Positions 24,687 to 34,358 of a DNA stretch of 64,000 nt are shown here, one piece after another (position 1 is the first letter of the stretch; each line of letters opens with the position of its first letter). The stretch comes from CAVVEQ01 sp963806635 (GTDB lineage Bacteria > Chloroflexota > Anaerolineae > Anaerolineales > Anaerolineaceae), in contig CAWDZA010000015.1 in the NCBI GenBank assembly GCA_963806635.1, forward strand, positions 806,001 through 870,000, given 5' to 3'. The position numbers were made by a program, and so were the translations under genes. The notes under the pieces were generated by a model, which saw nothing but the letters and a program-made list of their open reading frames with translations, ran no database searches and was not told the DNA's origin.

Positions 24687-26159
24687 TCATTTCGTATTAA
24701 TTTTATACACAGTCATGTTATCACCGCCGTTACTCGGCGAAAAGACTCCTCCGCTGATATGGATAGCGGTCAATTTTGAGGTGATCGCAGGGTACCACGA
24801 CGGAAATGTCATAAGATAATCCACATCGGATTTCTGTATTAGGATTAGCAAACCGGTTTCATCCCGGATCACTGGCAGAACTACAGGTGAAATTAGCCCG
24901 GCCAGGTCTAAGATCTGCCTTTCCCCGAAAAATCCCAGTGCTCCGATATCATGCGCTGCGATGACCGATTCCTGTGGTGTGTTCGCATTGATCCATTTAG
25001 CCGTATCCACCATCTCCGATTCGATGATTGCGACATCGGTGGCATAAGTGCGGGCTCCAAGCCAGTAAAACGCGGTGTTAACAATGATTATCGCCAGGAC
25101 CCAGGCAGTCGATAGAATCCTGGGAATCCTCCTGTTTTGGCACAATCTCCAGATGGCGTAAACACCCGACCCCGAAACGATTAGGAAGAATGGCATCACC
25201 GGAATTTCATATCGACCGTGCTGGTAACCCACCGGCAACCGCATTGCATAAACCAGCAGGAATCCCGCCCACCAGATAACAAACGTAAGCAGTCTCCATT
25301 CTTTATTACGGCAGGAAACCCAAATCCGATAAAACAAACCAGGAAGCAGGAGGATCCCCATCCCCACAATATGCTGTTGGAATACTGTCCAAACCCTTGT
25401 AAGCAAAGGTAGTTGCAGTATTTCTTGATACTCTAGTTGTTTTGCGAAGAAGGTGTTTGGCCAAAAATTGCCTGAAATGGAATGGTTGAATAGAAGGTAC
25501 GGTATAAACAGAAGGATCGCCCCAAGGATCAACCACCCTGCATCCTTCCCACCAGCTTTCCTTTGCGATATTGTGATGATCAGGATCACTATTACTGGTC
25601 CGAGCAGCATCAAAGCATCTGGCCGAATCCAGATTCCAAGTCCGATCAATATACCGACAACAAACCAGCGAATTTTTTTACCCAGGAGAATCAATAATAT
25701 TCCCAGGGAAATATCCGCAAGGATCAGGGTCTCCATCCCGGATGCTGCTGCCCATACAAAATGCCATTCCAGCATTAAAAGTAAACCCACCCACGGTATT
25801 CGGGAATCATACCGGTCAGTGATCCGTGCGAATATCCCCTCCCCCAACCAGCCTAATGTCACCAGAGATGCCCAGCCGAGGATCATGGTCCAAGTGTAAT
25901 TATTTCCAGTAAACAGGTAGCCAAGGGACAACAGAAATGTCCAAAGCGGCGCCGTAGAACCGGCCGAAGGAACTCCCTGTGAGTACGCAAATTGACGGTA
26001 ATGCACAAGATTTCTCGCAAATGTCTGGTGGATCCAGGCGTCATCCAGGGGATATCCGATCCGATATGTTTGGTTGCTGAAAATAATATAAACCCCCATC
26101 ACAAAAAAAGCTGTGACACCAAGAATGAGAATCTGCTTTAAAAATAAGTGGTTTTTCAT
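24687..26159 (-). CDS. GT-C membrane glycosyltransferase-like protein (1)
   Basis: The 490-residue polytopic protein has an N-terminal helix, then the first external loop with 'YPLDDAWIHQTFARN', whose paired acids match the catalytic DD/DE site of GT-C enzymes (PMT/ArnT/GT39-like). About ten further hydrophobic helices follow and a soluble C-terminal part from about residue 385. GT-C enzymes transfer a sugar from a polyprenyl-phosphate donor to a target outside the membrane. It is the last of four tandem genes, overlapping the previous one by 4 nt. Donor and target are unknown. Confidence 0.8.
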   Translation of the reverse strand: MKNHLFLKQILILGVTAFFVMGVYIIFSNQTYRIGYPLDDAWIHQTFARNLVHYRQFAYSQGVPSAGSTAPLWTFLLSLGYLFTGNNYTWTMILGWASLVTLGWLGEGIFARITDRYDSRIPWVGLLLMLEWHFVWAAASGMETLILADISLGILLILLGKKIRWFVVGILIGLGIWIRPDALMLLGPVIVILIITISQRKAGGKDAGWLILGAILLFIPYLLFNHSISGNFWPNTFFAKQLEYQEILQLPLLTRVWTVFQQHIVGMGILLLPGLFYRIWVSCRNKEWRLLTFVIWWAGFLLVYAMRLPVGYQHGRYEIPVMPFFLIVSGSGVYAIWRLCQNRRIPRILSTAWVLAIIIVNTAFYWLGARTYATDVAIIESEMVDTAKWINANTPQESVIAAHDIGALGFFGERQILDLAGLISPVVLPVIRDETGLLILIQKSDVDYLMTFPSWYPAITSKLTAIHISGGVFSPSNGGDNMTVYKINTK

Positions 26160-27745
26160 GGTTCGGACGTGAAACGAAAAACTTTTAAGTCATCCATATT
26201 GAAGATTAGCTCAAAGTCGGGATTACCCTCCAACCCTGTATAAAACAGCTCCAATCCCTGCGGATGGTCCTTATCAATGATCAGGATTTTCGCACCGAAT
26301 TTCGCCGCTACTGACCTTACTGCATCCAGACCGCCATCAGGGATCACAATTGCCGGCGTTCCCGCCACCAGGTTCCAGCCGGGAGGATTTTTCACCATTA
26401 CAACATTATTTATATTTAGATTTCCGGTTTGGATTAATTTCGCCTGTATTAAATTGTACTTATTTTCATCCACCAACCAGTTGGAAGTCCCACTGGTCAT
26501 CGAAAGGACCCTTTGATAGAAAATCAAACCGGTCAAGAAGATCATGATAGCAACGATCCCAACCTGGAAAACCCGACGCGCCTGTTCAAGCTGCCAATTT
26601 CGTTTCTGCTCGCCCCAATGGACAAACCGATCCAACCCCACCGGTACAACTGCCCAAAAAAAGATCTGCACCCCAGCAGCCGCATGTATGAATCCCCCTC
26701 GCATCCCTGCAAAGGGAAAAACCAGGGTCATCAATAAGAATATGGTCGCATAATAAATCCCAGCCAGAATGAGCCGGTTATCCTTTTTTCTCAACCAGCA
26801 GCCAGCGATGATGAAAGGCACCAGTAGGATGCCTCCCTGCACTGCAATGGCGCTTTTGATATTCATCCATAACGCATCCAGTCGCACCCGCATGATTGGG
26901 CCAGTTCCCAGATTGATCCAATTTTTTAAGGAAAGAGAATCTGGGGGAAATAGGAAGGTTTGATCATAATTTGACAGCCAAAGCGTGCGACTTGTTCCTG
27001 GCGGAAAGAGCTGCCCCCAAAGGATCACATTCCGCATGTACCATGCACCGCTGACAATTGCGTAACCAAAGATGACAACAAGAAATGTTGTTAAAAGGTA
27101 CTTGAGATTACGGGTGCGGAAACCTAAAAACACAAGACAGCCCAGTACGATCAGCAGCCATAATAATCCTTCTGCACGGGTCATGTGCAGCAAGCCGCAA
27201 AGTGCACCTATTCCGGCCCAGGTCAACAACCGAAATTTCTCCCTCTTCGCTGCCAGCATTCGGGCCAGCAGGATGATCAGCACTGCACCGAAGACCATCT
27301 CAGGCGTGAATGTTTCCGGAACCGCATAATATAGAAGGTAGAAGCCCGGGAACAGTCCGAGCAACCCAGCCATCCATCCATCGCTCCTCCGCGCGGTGAA
27401 CGAAAAGGCTATCCATGCCGTGATCACCGGGATGAGCGCGGAGAAAAGGATTTGAAGAACCCAAAGGGTCGATTTCTGGCTGCCCAGTTGAAGTGAAATA
27501 CTTCCCGTGGACAGAATGGTTGCCATCGGCATCCAATACGTATTGGATGGGTGCGGCAGACTGGCTGGATCATCCAGGTAGTTCCATAAGAAGTCCTGGG
27601 TGAATCCCCGCCCGGAAACTAAGGCTTTGCCAGTAACCGCGTAATATTCCGCATCCATATATCCCGCGCTTTTCTGTAAATACCCCGCTGCGGCTATTAC
27701 CAAGACGGAAATAATATATAGAAGCGCAAAATCCTTACGGGTCAT
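26156..27745 (-). CDS. GT-C membrane glycosyltransferase-like protein (2)
   Basis: The 529-residue polytopic protein starts with a hydrophobic helix and then a loop with 'GYMDAEYYAVTGKALVSGRG', the acidic site expected of the GT39/DPM-type group, followed by about ten hydrophobic helices and a C-terminal soluble domain (from about 425, 'NVVMVKNPPGWNLVAGTP'). It overlaps both neighbours by 4 nt. Similar proteins in related genomes are annotated as glycosyltransferases or hypothetical membrane proteins. The role is inferred to be surface or lipid glycosylation. Confidence 0.78.
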   Translation of the reverse strand: MTRKDFALLYIISVLVIAAAGYLQKSAGYMDAEYYAVTGKALVSGRGFTQDFLWNYLDDPASLPHPSNTYWMPMATILSTGSISLQLGSQKSTLWVLQILFSALIPVITAWIAFSFTARRSDGWMAGLLGLFPGFYLLYYAVPETFTPEMVFGAVLIILLARMLAAKREKFRLLTWAGIGALCGLLHMTRAEGLLWLLIVLGCLVFLGFRTRNLKYLLTTFLVVIFGYAIVSGAWYMRNVILWGQLFPPGTSRTLWLSNYDQTFLFPPDSLSLKNWINLGTGPIMRVRLDALWMNIKSAIAVQGGILLVPFIIAGCWLRKKDNRLILAGIYYATIFLLMTLVFPFAGMRGGFIHAAAGVQIFFWAVVPVGLDRFVHWGEQKRNWQLEQARRVFQVGIVAIMIFLTGLIFYQRVLSMTSGTSNWLVDENKYNLIQAKLIQTGNLNINNVVMVKNPPGWNLVAGTPAIVIPDGGLDAVRSVAAKFGAKILIIDKDHPQGLELFYTGLEGNPDFELIFNMDDLKVFRFTSEP

Positions 27746-29229
27746 TTCGCTCTGCTTTCAAAAAACATCAGCAGCACGTCGCCGATTTTCTCCTGGCGGG
27801 TCAGGGCGTAATTCTTTTTCAGCCAGTCGACTGCCGGTGGGATGGTCTTGGTGACGGAATATTCATCAATTGCTTCCTGGAAAACCACAAAAACCAGCCT
27901 GCTTTTTCCCGCGGATGCAAATTCGATACTCTCTGATGGATGTAGTTCCATCGCCTTTTGGCTGGCCGGGGCAAAGGTGTCGTTCGAACTTCCGGGTTGA
28001 TCTTTCAAAAAGAGCTGGTTTGGAGACGAAAAGAAGAAATTTACCGGGAAAAAACTTAGCTTGTTGTCATGAACGACCAAATATCCATCCTCCACGGCTT
28101 GCTTGATTTTTGCACTGGCTTCGTGAAAGGGTGAACGGGGAAATTCCGCATAAGTATATAGTGCTGGGTATGAGAAGATCGCATTGGCGATAATTAATCC
28201 AGCCAGTAATTTCCCAATACGATTCTTCCAATCAAGGGATGTTATAGCAGCTGCCAAACCTAAAAATGCCATCTGCGAAGGGATAAATCCACGAATCACG
28301 AACACAGGACGAATCAAATAAGAAACTATGAATAAAAGCACAGGCGGCAAGAAACAAGTGATAGCAAGCAAGCTTAAATTGGGGTTTGTGGCCCAGTTTT
28401 TAACAACCCGAAAGATCACCATGATGAAGATATACAACGCCAGAATGGCGCCGCATATAAATAATATTCGGTTCGGTTCTGGCAAATTGAAGGTCAGCAT
28501 CATGATGGACTGGAAAATTTCCACTAATCCTGGACGCGGTGTCCAGAACGCGCCTTGGATTTTCTGCACCTGACCCGGAACCATCACCAACCAGGGTAGC
28601 GCTGTCAGACCGATCAGAAACAAGGCCAACAAATATTTCCACAGAAATTTCCAGCTTTTCCGTACGACGACAAACAAAACAGGTGCAACGATCCAGAATA
28701 TGGCTAGGTTGTGGGTATACATCGCCCCTGCACCAAATGCGACCATCCCGATCCATGCACCGGTGGATCTCTGTTTAAGGTTGTTGTTTTCCCAAACCTT
28801 ATAAAAAAAGAAAAGATACCCCCAACAACAAAACACCAGTAACGCGTACATGCGGATATCCTGGGCATGATAGATCTGCAAGGGGGAAATCGCCGCATAT
28901 AACGCAGCCCATAACCCACCATTGATGGAGATTGCCCTGCGCATGAAAGCGAAAAGGAAGAACATCGCGCCAAGGCTGAGAAGCACGCTCAGCAATCGCA
29001 GGAACCAGACTTCGGTCGAAATTAGCTGCCAGAAATGGAGTAAAAAATAATACAGCGGCGGCATGGTGTCCGCCGCCGTTCCGTGGATGATATTTTCAAG
29101 AGATACTCTGGCTAAAAAATAACTGAAAGCATCATCATATTGAATATTCCGGTTGGAGATGGCTATGCATCGAAGGATAACAGCCAGAAGCATTATTCCA
29201 AACAGGATCCACTTCTGTTTCTTATTCAT
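27742..29229 (-). CDS. GT-C membrane glycosyltransferase, GT39-like (3)
   Basis: The 495-residue protein is the clearest GT39/PMT_2 member of the cluster: after one helix the loop 'NIQYDDAFSYFLARVSLENI' has the catalytic DD pair, followed by 'TMPPLYYFLLHFWQLI' and 'HAQDIRMYALLVF', both typical of the family. Ten or more hydrophobic helices fill residues 80-360, with a soluble C-terminal part. It overlaps its neighbours by 4 nt on each side, so all four genes are likely translated in a coupled fashion. Confidence 0.85.
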   Translation of the reverse strand: MNKKQKWILFGIMLLAVILRCIAISNRNIQYDDAFSYFLARVSLENIIHGTAADTMPPLYYFLLHFWQLISTEVWFLRLLSVLLSLGAMFFLFAFMRRAISINGGLWAALYAAISPLQIYHAQDIRMYALLVFCCWGYLFFFYKVWENNNLKQRSTGAWIGMVAFGAGAMYTHNLAIFWIVAPVLFVVVRKSWKFLWKYLLALFLIGLTALPWLVMVPGQVQKIQGAFWTPRPGLVEIFQSIMMLTFNLPEPNRILFICGAILALYIFIMVIFRVVKNWATNPNLSLLAITCFLPPVLLFIVSYLIRPVFVIRGFIPSQMAFLGLAAAITSLDWKNRIGKLLAGLIIANAIFSYPALYTYAEFPRSPFHEASAKIKQAVEDGYLVVHDNKLSFFPVNFFFSSPNQLFLKDQPGSSNDTFAPASQKAMELHPSESIEFASAGKSRLVFVVFQEAIDEYSVTKTIPPAVDWLKKNYALTRQEKIGDVLLMFFESRAK

Positions 29230-30488
29230 AACCGGGACAAAGTCTCGTCCTTTAGGAAGGTGTCAAAATAAAGTTTGGGGGGTAGGATCGCCCACCCGCG
29301 AATCCAATAGAGAATGATCAGAAGGATCAATGGGAGCGGAAAGAAGAGAACCGGGCTCTGGATCGGTTGGTAGGATTTTTCGAGTGTAGCGATAAAAATT
29401 ACCCAGATCAACACCAGCAGCCCGCCGATTACCGATGCAGTGATGACATTGCTGATGGCAGGCCAGCGCTCCGCGAGGATGGCAAAGAAAAGAATGACCG
29501 CAGGCATCATCATGATGAAATTTCCAGGATCAGTCTGGATACCGCTCCAGGCGCTCAGTGCCAGGGTCAGGCAGCCGGTCCATAGAAAATGACGGTACTC
29601 CTGGTGCCTTGCCAGCCACCATTCCACGATCATGATCACGATCACTGCCAGAGAAATGATGGTTCCGATCCTTGGTCCCAGTGCCGGGAACCAGGTGGCG
29701 AGGGCGGAGGCGGGTGTACCTGGTGGATTGTAGCCCGGGTAGCGCATCACCTCGCGCAGGTTTTGCATGATCCAGTCCGGGATGAGCAATGTCGCACATG
29801 CCACCATTAATGCCATAGTGATAAAAAACCAGGCTATGATCCTGTAACGACGCTGAAAGATTGCCCAGATAAGCACATAAAGGACCACCAGCAGTACCAC
29901 CTGTGGTTTGATCGTGGTCAATGCCAGCAGCACGCCAGCCATTTCATCATACTTGTTTTTGATCGCGTAAAATGCGCCGGCTACCCCCAGCGCGATCAGG
30001 ATCACCACATTGCCATTGATCAATGAGCGCAAGCCGTGATACCACAATAGAGAGAATACCAATAACAGGATCATCATCCAATTCTTCGGTCGCCAGGTGG
30101 TACACTGGATGGACACCAGGGTAAGCGCGATCAGCCCGATCTCCAGGATCGTCATCCACACCGCGCGGGCTACGGTGAAATCCTGGATCAGTGCCAATGG
30201 GAAAAACAGGATCACAGAGTAAAAGGGGTAAGCCACCCTCAACTCATGCTCTCCCGGGAGGGCTGTCCGCCCATAGACCATGTTTTGGATTTGTACAGCC
30301 ACCTGGTCTGAGTAGGGACTGATCCCTTCCGTAAAATATGCGCGGGTTCCTAACCAATGCACCAAAAAATCTGTCCCTCCTGGATTATTGCGGGCATACT
30401 GGTAATTCGCGATGGTTAACAAAACAAGAAATACGATACTGAGCAAAACCGCACCCACCCAATAAATGGCCTTATTCTGAATTTTCAA
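29226..30488 (-). CDS. GT87-family (DUF2029) membrane mannosyltransferase-like protein (4)
   Basis: The 420-residue polytopic protein is the first of the tandem set. After the first helix it has 'NPGGTDFLVHWLGTRAYFTE', the Asp-bearing loop of DUF2029/GT87 proteins, and 'YPFYSVILFFPLALI'. GT87 includes polyprenyl-phosphate-mannose-dependent enzymes of actinobacterial lipoglycan synthesis. About eleven hydrophobic helices are visible. The sugar here is unknown. The short upstream gap is shared with the divergent nitrilase-family gene. Confidence 0.85.
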   Translation of the reverse strand: MKIQNKAIYWVGAVLLSIVFLVLLTIANYQYARNNPGGTDFLVHWLGTRAYFTEGISPYSDQVAVQIQNMVYGRTALPGEHELRVAYPFYSVILFFPLALIQDFTVARAVWMTILEIGLIALTLVSIQCTTWRPKNWMMILLLVFSLLWYHGLRSLINGNVVILIALGVAGAFYAIKNKYDEMAGVLLALTTIKPQVVLLVVLYVLIWAIFQRRYRIIAWFFITMALMVACATLLIPDWIMQNLREVMRYPGYNPPGTPASALATWFPALGPRIGTIISLAVIVIMIVEWWLARHQEYRHFLWTGCLTLALSAWSGIQTDPGNFIMMMPAVILFFAILAERWPAISNVITASVIGGLLVLIWVIFIATLEKSYQPIQSPVLFFPLPLILLIILYWIRGWAILPPKLYFDTFLKDETLSRL

Positions 30489-30517
30489 TATTGAGCTCCT
30501 GGTAAAGGTGGTTAAAT

Positions 30518-30523
30518 TATAAT
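30518..30523 (+). promoter_or_regulatory. -10 element placed for a leaderless transcript
   Basis: TATAAT ends exactly six bases before the ATG of the nitrilase-family gene at 30530, and no purine-rich ribosome binding site lies between them. Transcription would start at or next to the ATG. No good -35 is seen. Confidence 0.6.
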
Positions 30524-30529
30524 TCAGAC

Positions 30530-31309
30530 ATGCAATTCAATATTTCAGTAGGTCAATTCCAGGTTATTCCTGGCGCGTATGAGGAGAATTTCGGAAAAGC
30601 CGAAGCGTTCATCCGCCAGGCTTCGGAAAAGAAATGTGAGCTTATCCTGCTTCCGGAACTTTGGCTGGGTGGCTATGATTATCAACATTTCGAGCACTAC
30701 CAAAGAGAGGCCGAGAATTACATCCACAGGATAGCAGCCCTGGCTCGGTCCTTGAAAATCTCCATCGCCGGCACCTACCCCCTCCGAAATAACGGTGAAT
30801 GCTGCAACACTATGGTGTTTATTGAACCGTCGGAAAAGATCACATTTTACGAAAAAATTCATCTTTTTTCACCATTACAGGAGAAAGTAAATTTTTCTGA
30901 AGGGAAGAAATTGGTATCTTTCACAGCTCCCTGGGGCGATACTGGCCTGGCTATTTGTTATGATCTTCGCTTTCCAGAATTATTTCGCAAATATGCTTTA
31001 GCGGGTGTAAAAGTTATCCTCATCAGCGCAGAATGGCCGTTAAGTAGAATCGACCATTGGAAAACACTTCTCCGTGCCAGGGCGATTGAAAATCAATTCG
31101 TCGTTATTGGCTGCAACGCGGTGGGGAAATCCGGTAAAAATGTGATGGGCGGAGCTTCCGCGATCATCGATTCCTGGGGTAGAACGTTAGCCGAAGCTGA
31201 CTCGGAGTCCGAAGCACTGATCACAGCCCGGTTGGACCTCAATGAAATTCTAAAAGCGCGCGAATCGATTTCGGTTTTCCAGGACCGCCGCTCAGATATC
31301 TATGGTTGA
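30530..31309 (+). CDS. Nitrilase-superfamily amidase (omega-amidase-like)
   Basis: A carbon-nitrogen hydrolase. The 259-residue protein has the complete Glu-Lys-Cys triad: Glu in 'LILLPELWLGGYD', Lys in 'TFYEKIHLFSP' and Cys in 'GLAICYDLRFPELFR'. The pattern is close to omega-amidases (alpha-ketoglutaramate or similar) and YafV-type enzymes, but substrate is not certain. It lies alone on the plus strand between glycosyltransferase genes and probably is not part of their pathway. No ribosome binding site precedes the ATG; see the -10 element. Confidence 0.9.
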   Translation: MQFNISVGQFQVIPGAYEENFGKAEAFIRQASEKKCELILLPELWLGGYDYQHFEHYQREAENYIHRIAALARSLKISIAGTYPLRNNGECCNTMVFIEPSEKITFYEKIHLFSPLQEKVNFSEGKKLVSFTAPWGDTGLAICYDLRFPELFRKYALAGVKVILISAEWPLSRIDHWKTLLRARAIENQFVVIGCNAVGKSGKNVMGGASAIIDSWGRTLAEADSESEALITARLDLNEILKARESISVFQDRRSDIYG

Positions 31310-32941
31310 TTCGCAAAATCCAGCTCCTCAACTAAGATTCGCCGGGAAAGATCATAAAAAACGAGATAATCACCGATCTGTTTCTCTTGCCAGGTGATTT
31401 CTTTTGTGGTCAAAAACCTTCTTAAATAGTCATTCAATGGCAGGTTATTTGTGGTGATCAAAGCCGTCCTTTGACTCCCATCCACCATTTGATCGTATGG
31501 TGCAAAGCGGTCATCCCGCGGAGTGTAGCGTAAGTCCTGATGATAAGGCAGCCGGGGGGTAAAGATCAGCTCTTCCCCGGATAAAAACGCAAGCGGGTAG
31601 GCAACCCAATAGTTGGTGAACCCCCGGGTCTGTTTTTTCTCCCTTAGAAAGGCGATCAGATCATCATCATAACTGTGATCGATCACCGTCGTTGTATCAA
31701 ACTGGGTGGTCAGTCCGGGCGGATTCCGCTGCACGCATTGCAGAGTTCCCAGGAATTGGAAGACAATAACCAGTGTTACACAACCTATTTTCAAGCTTTT
31801 CCTTGAAATCCCATCTTGGATAAAGAATCCCGCAAAAACGGCCAGAATGATATTGATCGGCAAGAAATAACGCCCGGATGGATCCGCTCCAAAATGGGTG
31901 AATATAAACAGAATGATTATCAAGAGTACCGCAATGAAAGGGATCGCCCTTCGCCATTTTTCCAGGAGGTTTGCTGATCGGGTATTCATAATTCCATATC
32001 GAACCACCAGAAACCAAAACGCAGCCACGAACGGTATTAAAGGCAGGACGAGCCAGCGGATTTCCCAGGGCGGCCGAAAACCCAAGATCACCGGAATTCC
32101 GAAAAGGATAAAACTCAAGGCGTGCAGTCCCACCTGGCTCAACCAGTTTCCGCTTTCAACGGCAACTGCACTGCCGAAAAGTTCCTGGATTAGATACTGA
32201 GGCGTATTCTGAATAGCATACGCGATCCAGGGACTTGCGCCCAGAAGAACCCCAATGATCAGGGGCAATAAACCAGCCAGGATCCTTCTCGTCTTCTTCG
32301 AACGGATCAACCAAACCAAGAGATAAATTCCCATGGGAAGGATATAGACCAGGGTCAGCCCGTTCGTCCACACCCCCAATCCAGCCAGGAAACCCCAAAG
32401 GAAAAAAATTAGAATTTGTGGGAGGACGGTTAGGGGGGCTTCCCTTATCGATGTGATCCAGAAACCGATGCAGAGGATCAGGTTGCCAATGAGGAGTGCT
32501 TCACCGTATCCTCCCAGGCTCACCGTTGTGTAAACAGTCATATTCACGGTTGGGATTGCAAGCAGCGCGACTGCCAATAACCCCGCTGTTTTCGACCGGA
32601 ATAAAAGCTGCGCTAACCAGTAGGTCGTTAGCAGGATGCCGGAGTATAGGAGGATCTGCGTGTACCGGATCCCAGCCACGCTTTCCCCCGCAATACGAAA
32701 TAGCGCTGCCACCAGAAACGCATCCAGGCTCCCCATGTAGGCCTGCCCGTAAAAGAAAATGGGCATTTCCCCCGCGAGGATATGACGCGCCATGAGTGCC
32801 ACAATGGCCTCGTCTGCATTGAAAGGAAAGGCGCCCAGGTATAAAAGGACAAGCTTCCAGGCAACAGCAATACCAACGCCCAGACCAAGAAGCAAGATAA
32901 CCGTTCGATTTGAAAGTGGACTCGTTTTCACTGTATCGCAT
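31300..32941 (-). CDS. GT-C membrane glycosyltransferase-like protein (5), start disturbed
   Basis: The product of about 545 residues is polytopic and has the acidic loop 'FPFNADEAIVALMARHIL' after its first helix, the GT-C active-site position, then 'GQAYMGSLDAFLVAALF'. A soluble part follows about residue 400. The open frame begins with a GTG at 32931 without a ribosome binding site. An ATG at 32941 lies 8 nt after a perfect AGGAGG but is one base out of frame, so a single extra base between 32931 and 32939 is likely and the ATG is given as the start. Its 3' end overlaps the nitrilase-family gene by 10 bp. Confidence 0.75.
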
Positions 32942-32982
32942 TATTCTAGCCTCCTTCCTGATTGTGAACAATCATTTGGCTG

Positions 32983-32988
32983 TAAAAT
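32983..32988 (+). promoter_or_regulatory. -10 element placed for a leaderless transcript
   Basis: TAAAAT ends exactly six bases before the ATG at 32995, with no ribosome binding site between. A TTGTGA at 32962-32967 is a weak -35 at 15 bp. Confidence 0.5.
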
Positions 32989-32994
32989 TTATAT

Positions 32995-34325
32995 ATGGGT
33001 AGCGAATCCGAAAACAGAATTGAAGGAAGTCTCATACACAAATCCTGGTTCCAGGCAGCACTGGTTGCAGGGTTCATCGCTCTAGCCTCACTCTGCTATT
33101 TTTGGAATTTGCTTCAGGTGCCTTTTCACCCCGATGAATCCACCCAAATTTTCATGAGCTCTGATGTGGATTTATGGCTGGAGGATCCACTCTCCCTCGC
33201 CTGGCAAAGTCAAACACCACCAGATGCCCGCGCCGAATACCGCCTGCTGGATGCCCCCTTCGCGCGGACATGGATTGGGTTATTTCGGGTTATCAGCGCA
33301 ACCCCGAAACTTCCCGCCGATTGGGATTGGTCCGCAACATGGACCCAAAACATTCAAGCTGGTGCTTATCCTTCGAATGCGCAATTGTTGGTCAGCCGGG
33401 CTGCATCGGCAATTTTCTTCCCCCTCGATCTTGTGTTTCTTTTTCTCATTGGTCGTAAATTGCAGGCAACCTGCTGGGATGGTTGATGATTGTTATCTTC
33501 TGTCTGAATGCGCTCGTCCTCCTTCATTCCAGAAGATCCATGTCCGAGGGCCCCCTGCTTTTCTTCACCATCCTTGCCCTTTGGTCATTTTTACAAAATC
33601 CCCGTTACCTTTTTCTCTCTGCCATCCCCGCAGCCCTGGCTTTCAATTCCAAATACTCCGCGCTGTCCCTGTTTGCAATTGGGTTGTTCGCGTTGGTTTA
33701 CCAGAATTGGGAACCGACTCGGTCTCCGTAAAAGGCTGATTTTTCAGATTCCAGTTTATTTTCTAATATTCGTTGGGATTACCCTTTTCTTGAATCCTTT
33801 CCTCTGGCAGGATCCTTATCAGGCGCTTGACAGCCGCAGTGATCGCTCGAAATACCCTCCTCGCCCGGCAAATTCATGATCTCGGCACTGATCAGCCAGA
33901 ATTGGATTTCCACCTCGCCGGGAAAAAGGCTGGCGAGTCTGATCGCGAATCTTTACCTTACCCCACCAGCTTTTCATGATGTTGGGAATTACATTCAGCA
34001 GACCCAAGTTACTGAAACCAGGTATCTGGCAGTCATTTATCATAATCTTTTTCGCGGTATGGTTTGGGGGACCTTGACACTGATACTGGCAATCCTGGGA
34101 TACATCGTAGGCTGGCTCAAAGCTGTGAAGGCAGATCCGACCCGAAGATCCCATTATCTGATTTTATTGGTCGGGAGCATCCTTCAATTCATCTTTCTTA
34201 TGTGGGCCTTTTCGATCCCCTTCCAGAGATATGTCCTGCCCCTGATCCCATTCTCAACGATTTGGATTGCAATTGCCATCCACCAGTTGGTCGATCTGAT
34301 TAATAACCACCAGGCTGCCGAATAA
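32995..34325 (+). CDS. GT-C membrane glycosyltransferase-like protein (6), several frame breaks
   Basis: The merged product of about 440 residues has a GT-C loop 'VPFHPDESTQIFMSSDVDLW' after its first helix and many hydrophobic segments ending in 'RYVLPLIPFSTIWIAIAIH'. The frame must change four times: near 33460-33470, at about 33729 (extra T), at about 33826 (extra C) and near 33910 (extra C). Across each break the protein continues sensibly (for example 'PYQAL' into 'TAAVIARNTLLARQIHD'). The last three are cured by removing one base, so sequence error is the likeliest cause; true decay cannot be excluded because a pseudogene would look alike. The stop codon lies inside the terminator stem-loop. 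Confidence 0.65.
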
Positions 34326-34347
34326 ATTTGGCAGCCTGGTATTTTTT
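34309..34347 (+). terminator. Terminator overlapping the end of the sixth GT-C gene
   Basis: A perfect 11-bp stem, ACCAGGCTGCC (34309-34319) with GGCAGCCTGGT (34330-34340), encloses the gene's stop codon in its loop and is followed by ATTTTTT. The minus-strand acetyltransferase-like gene converges here. Confidence 0.88.
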
Positions 34348-34358
34348 CCAATATCAAA

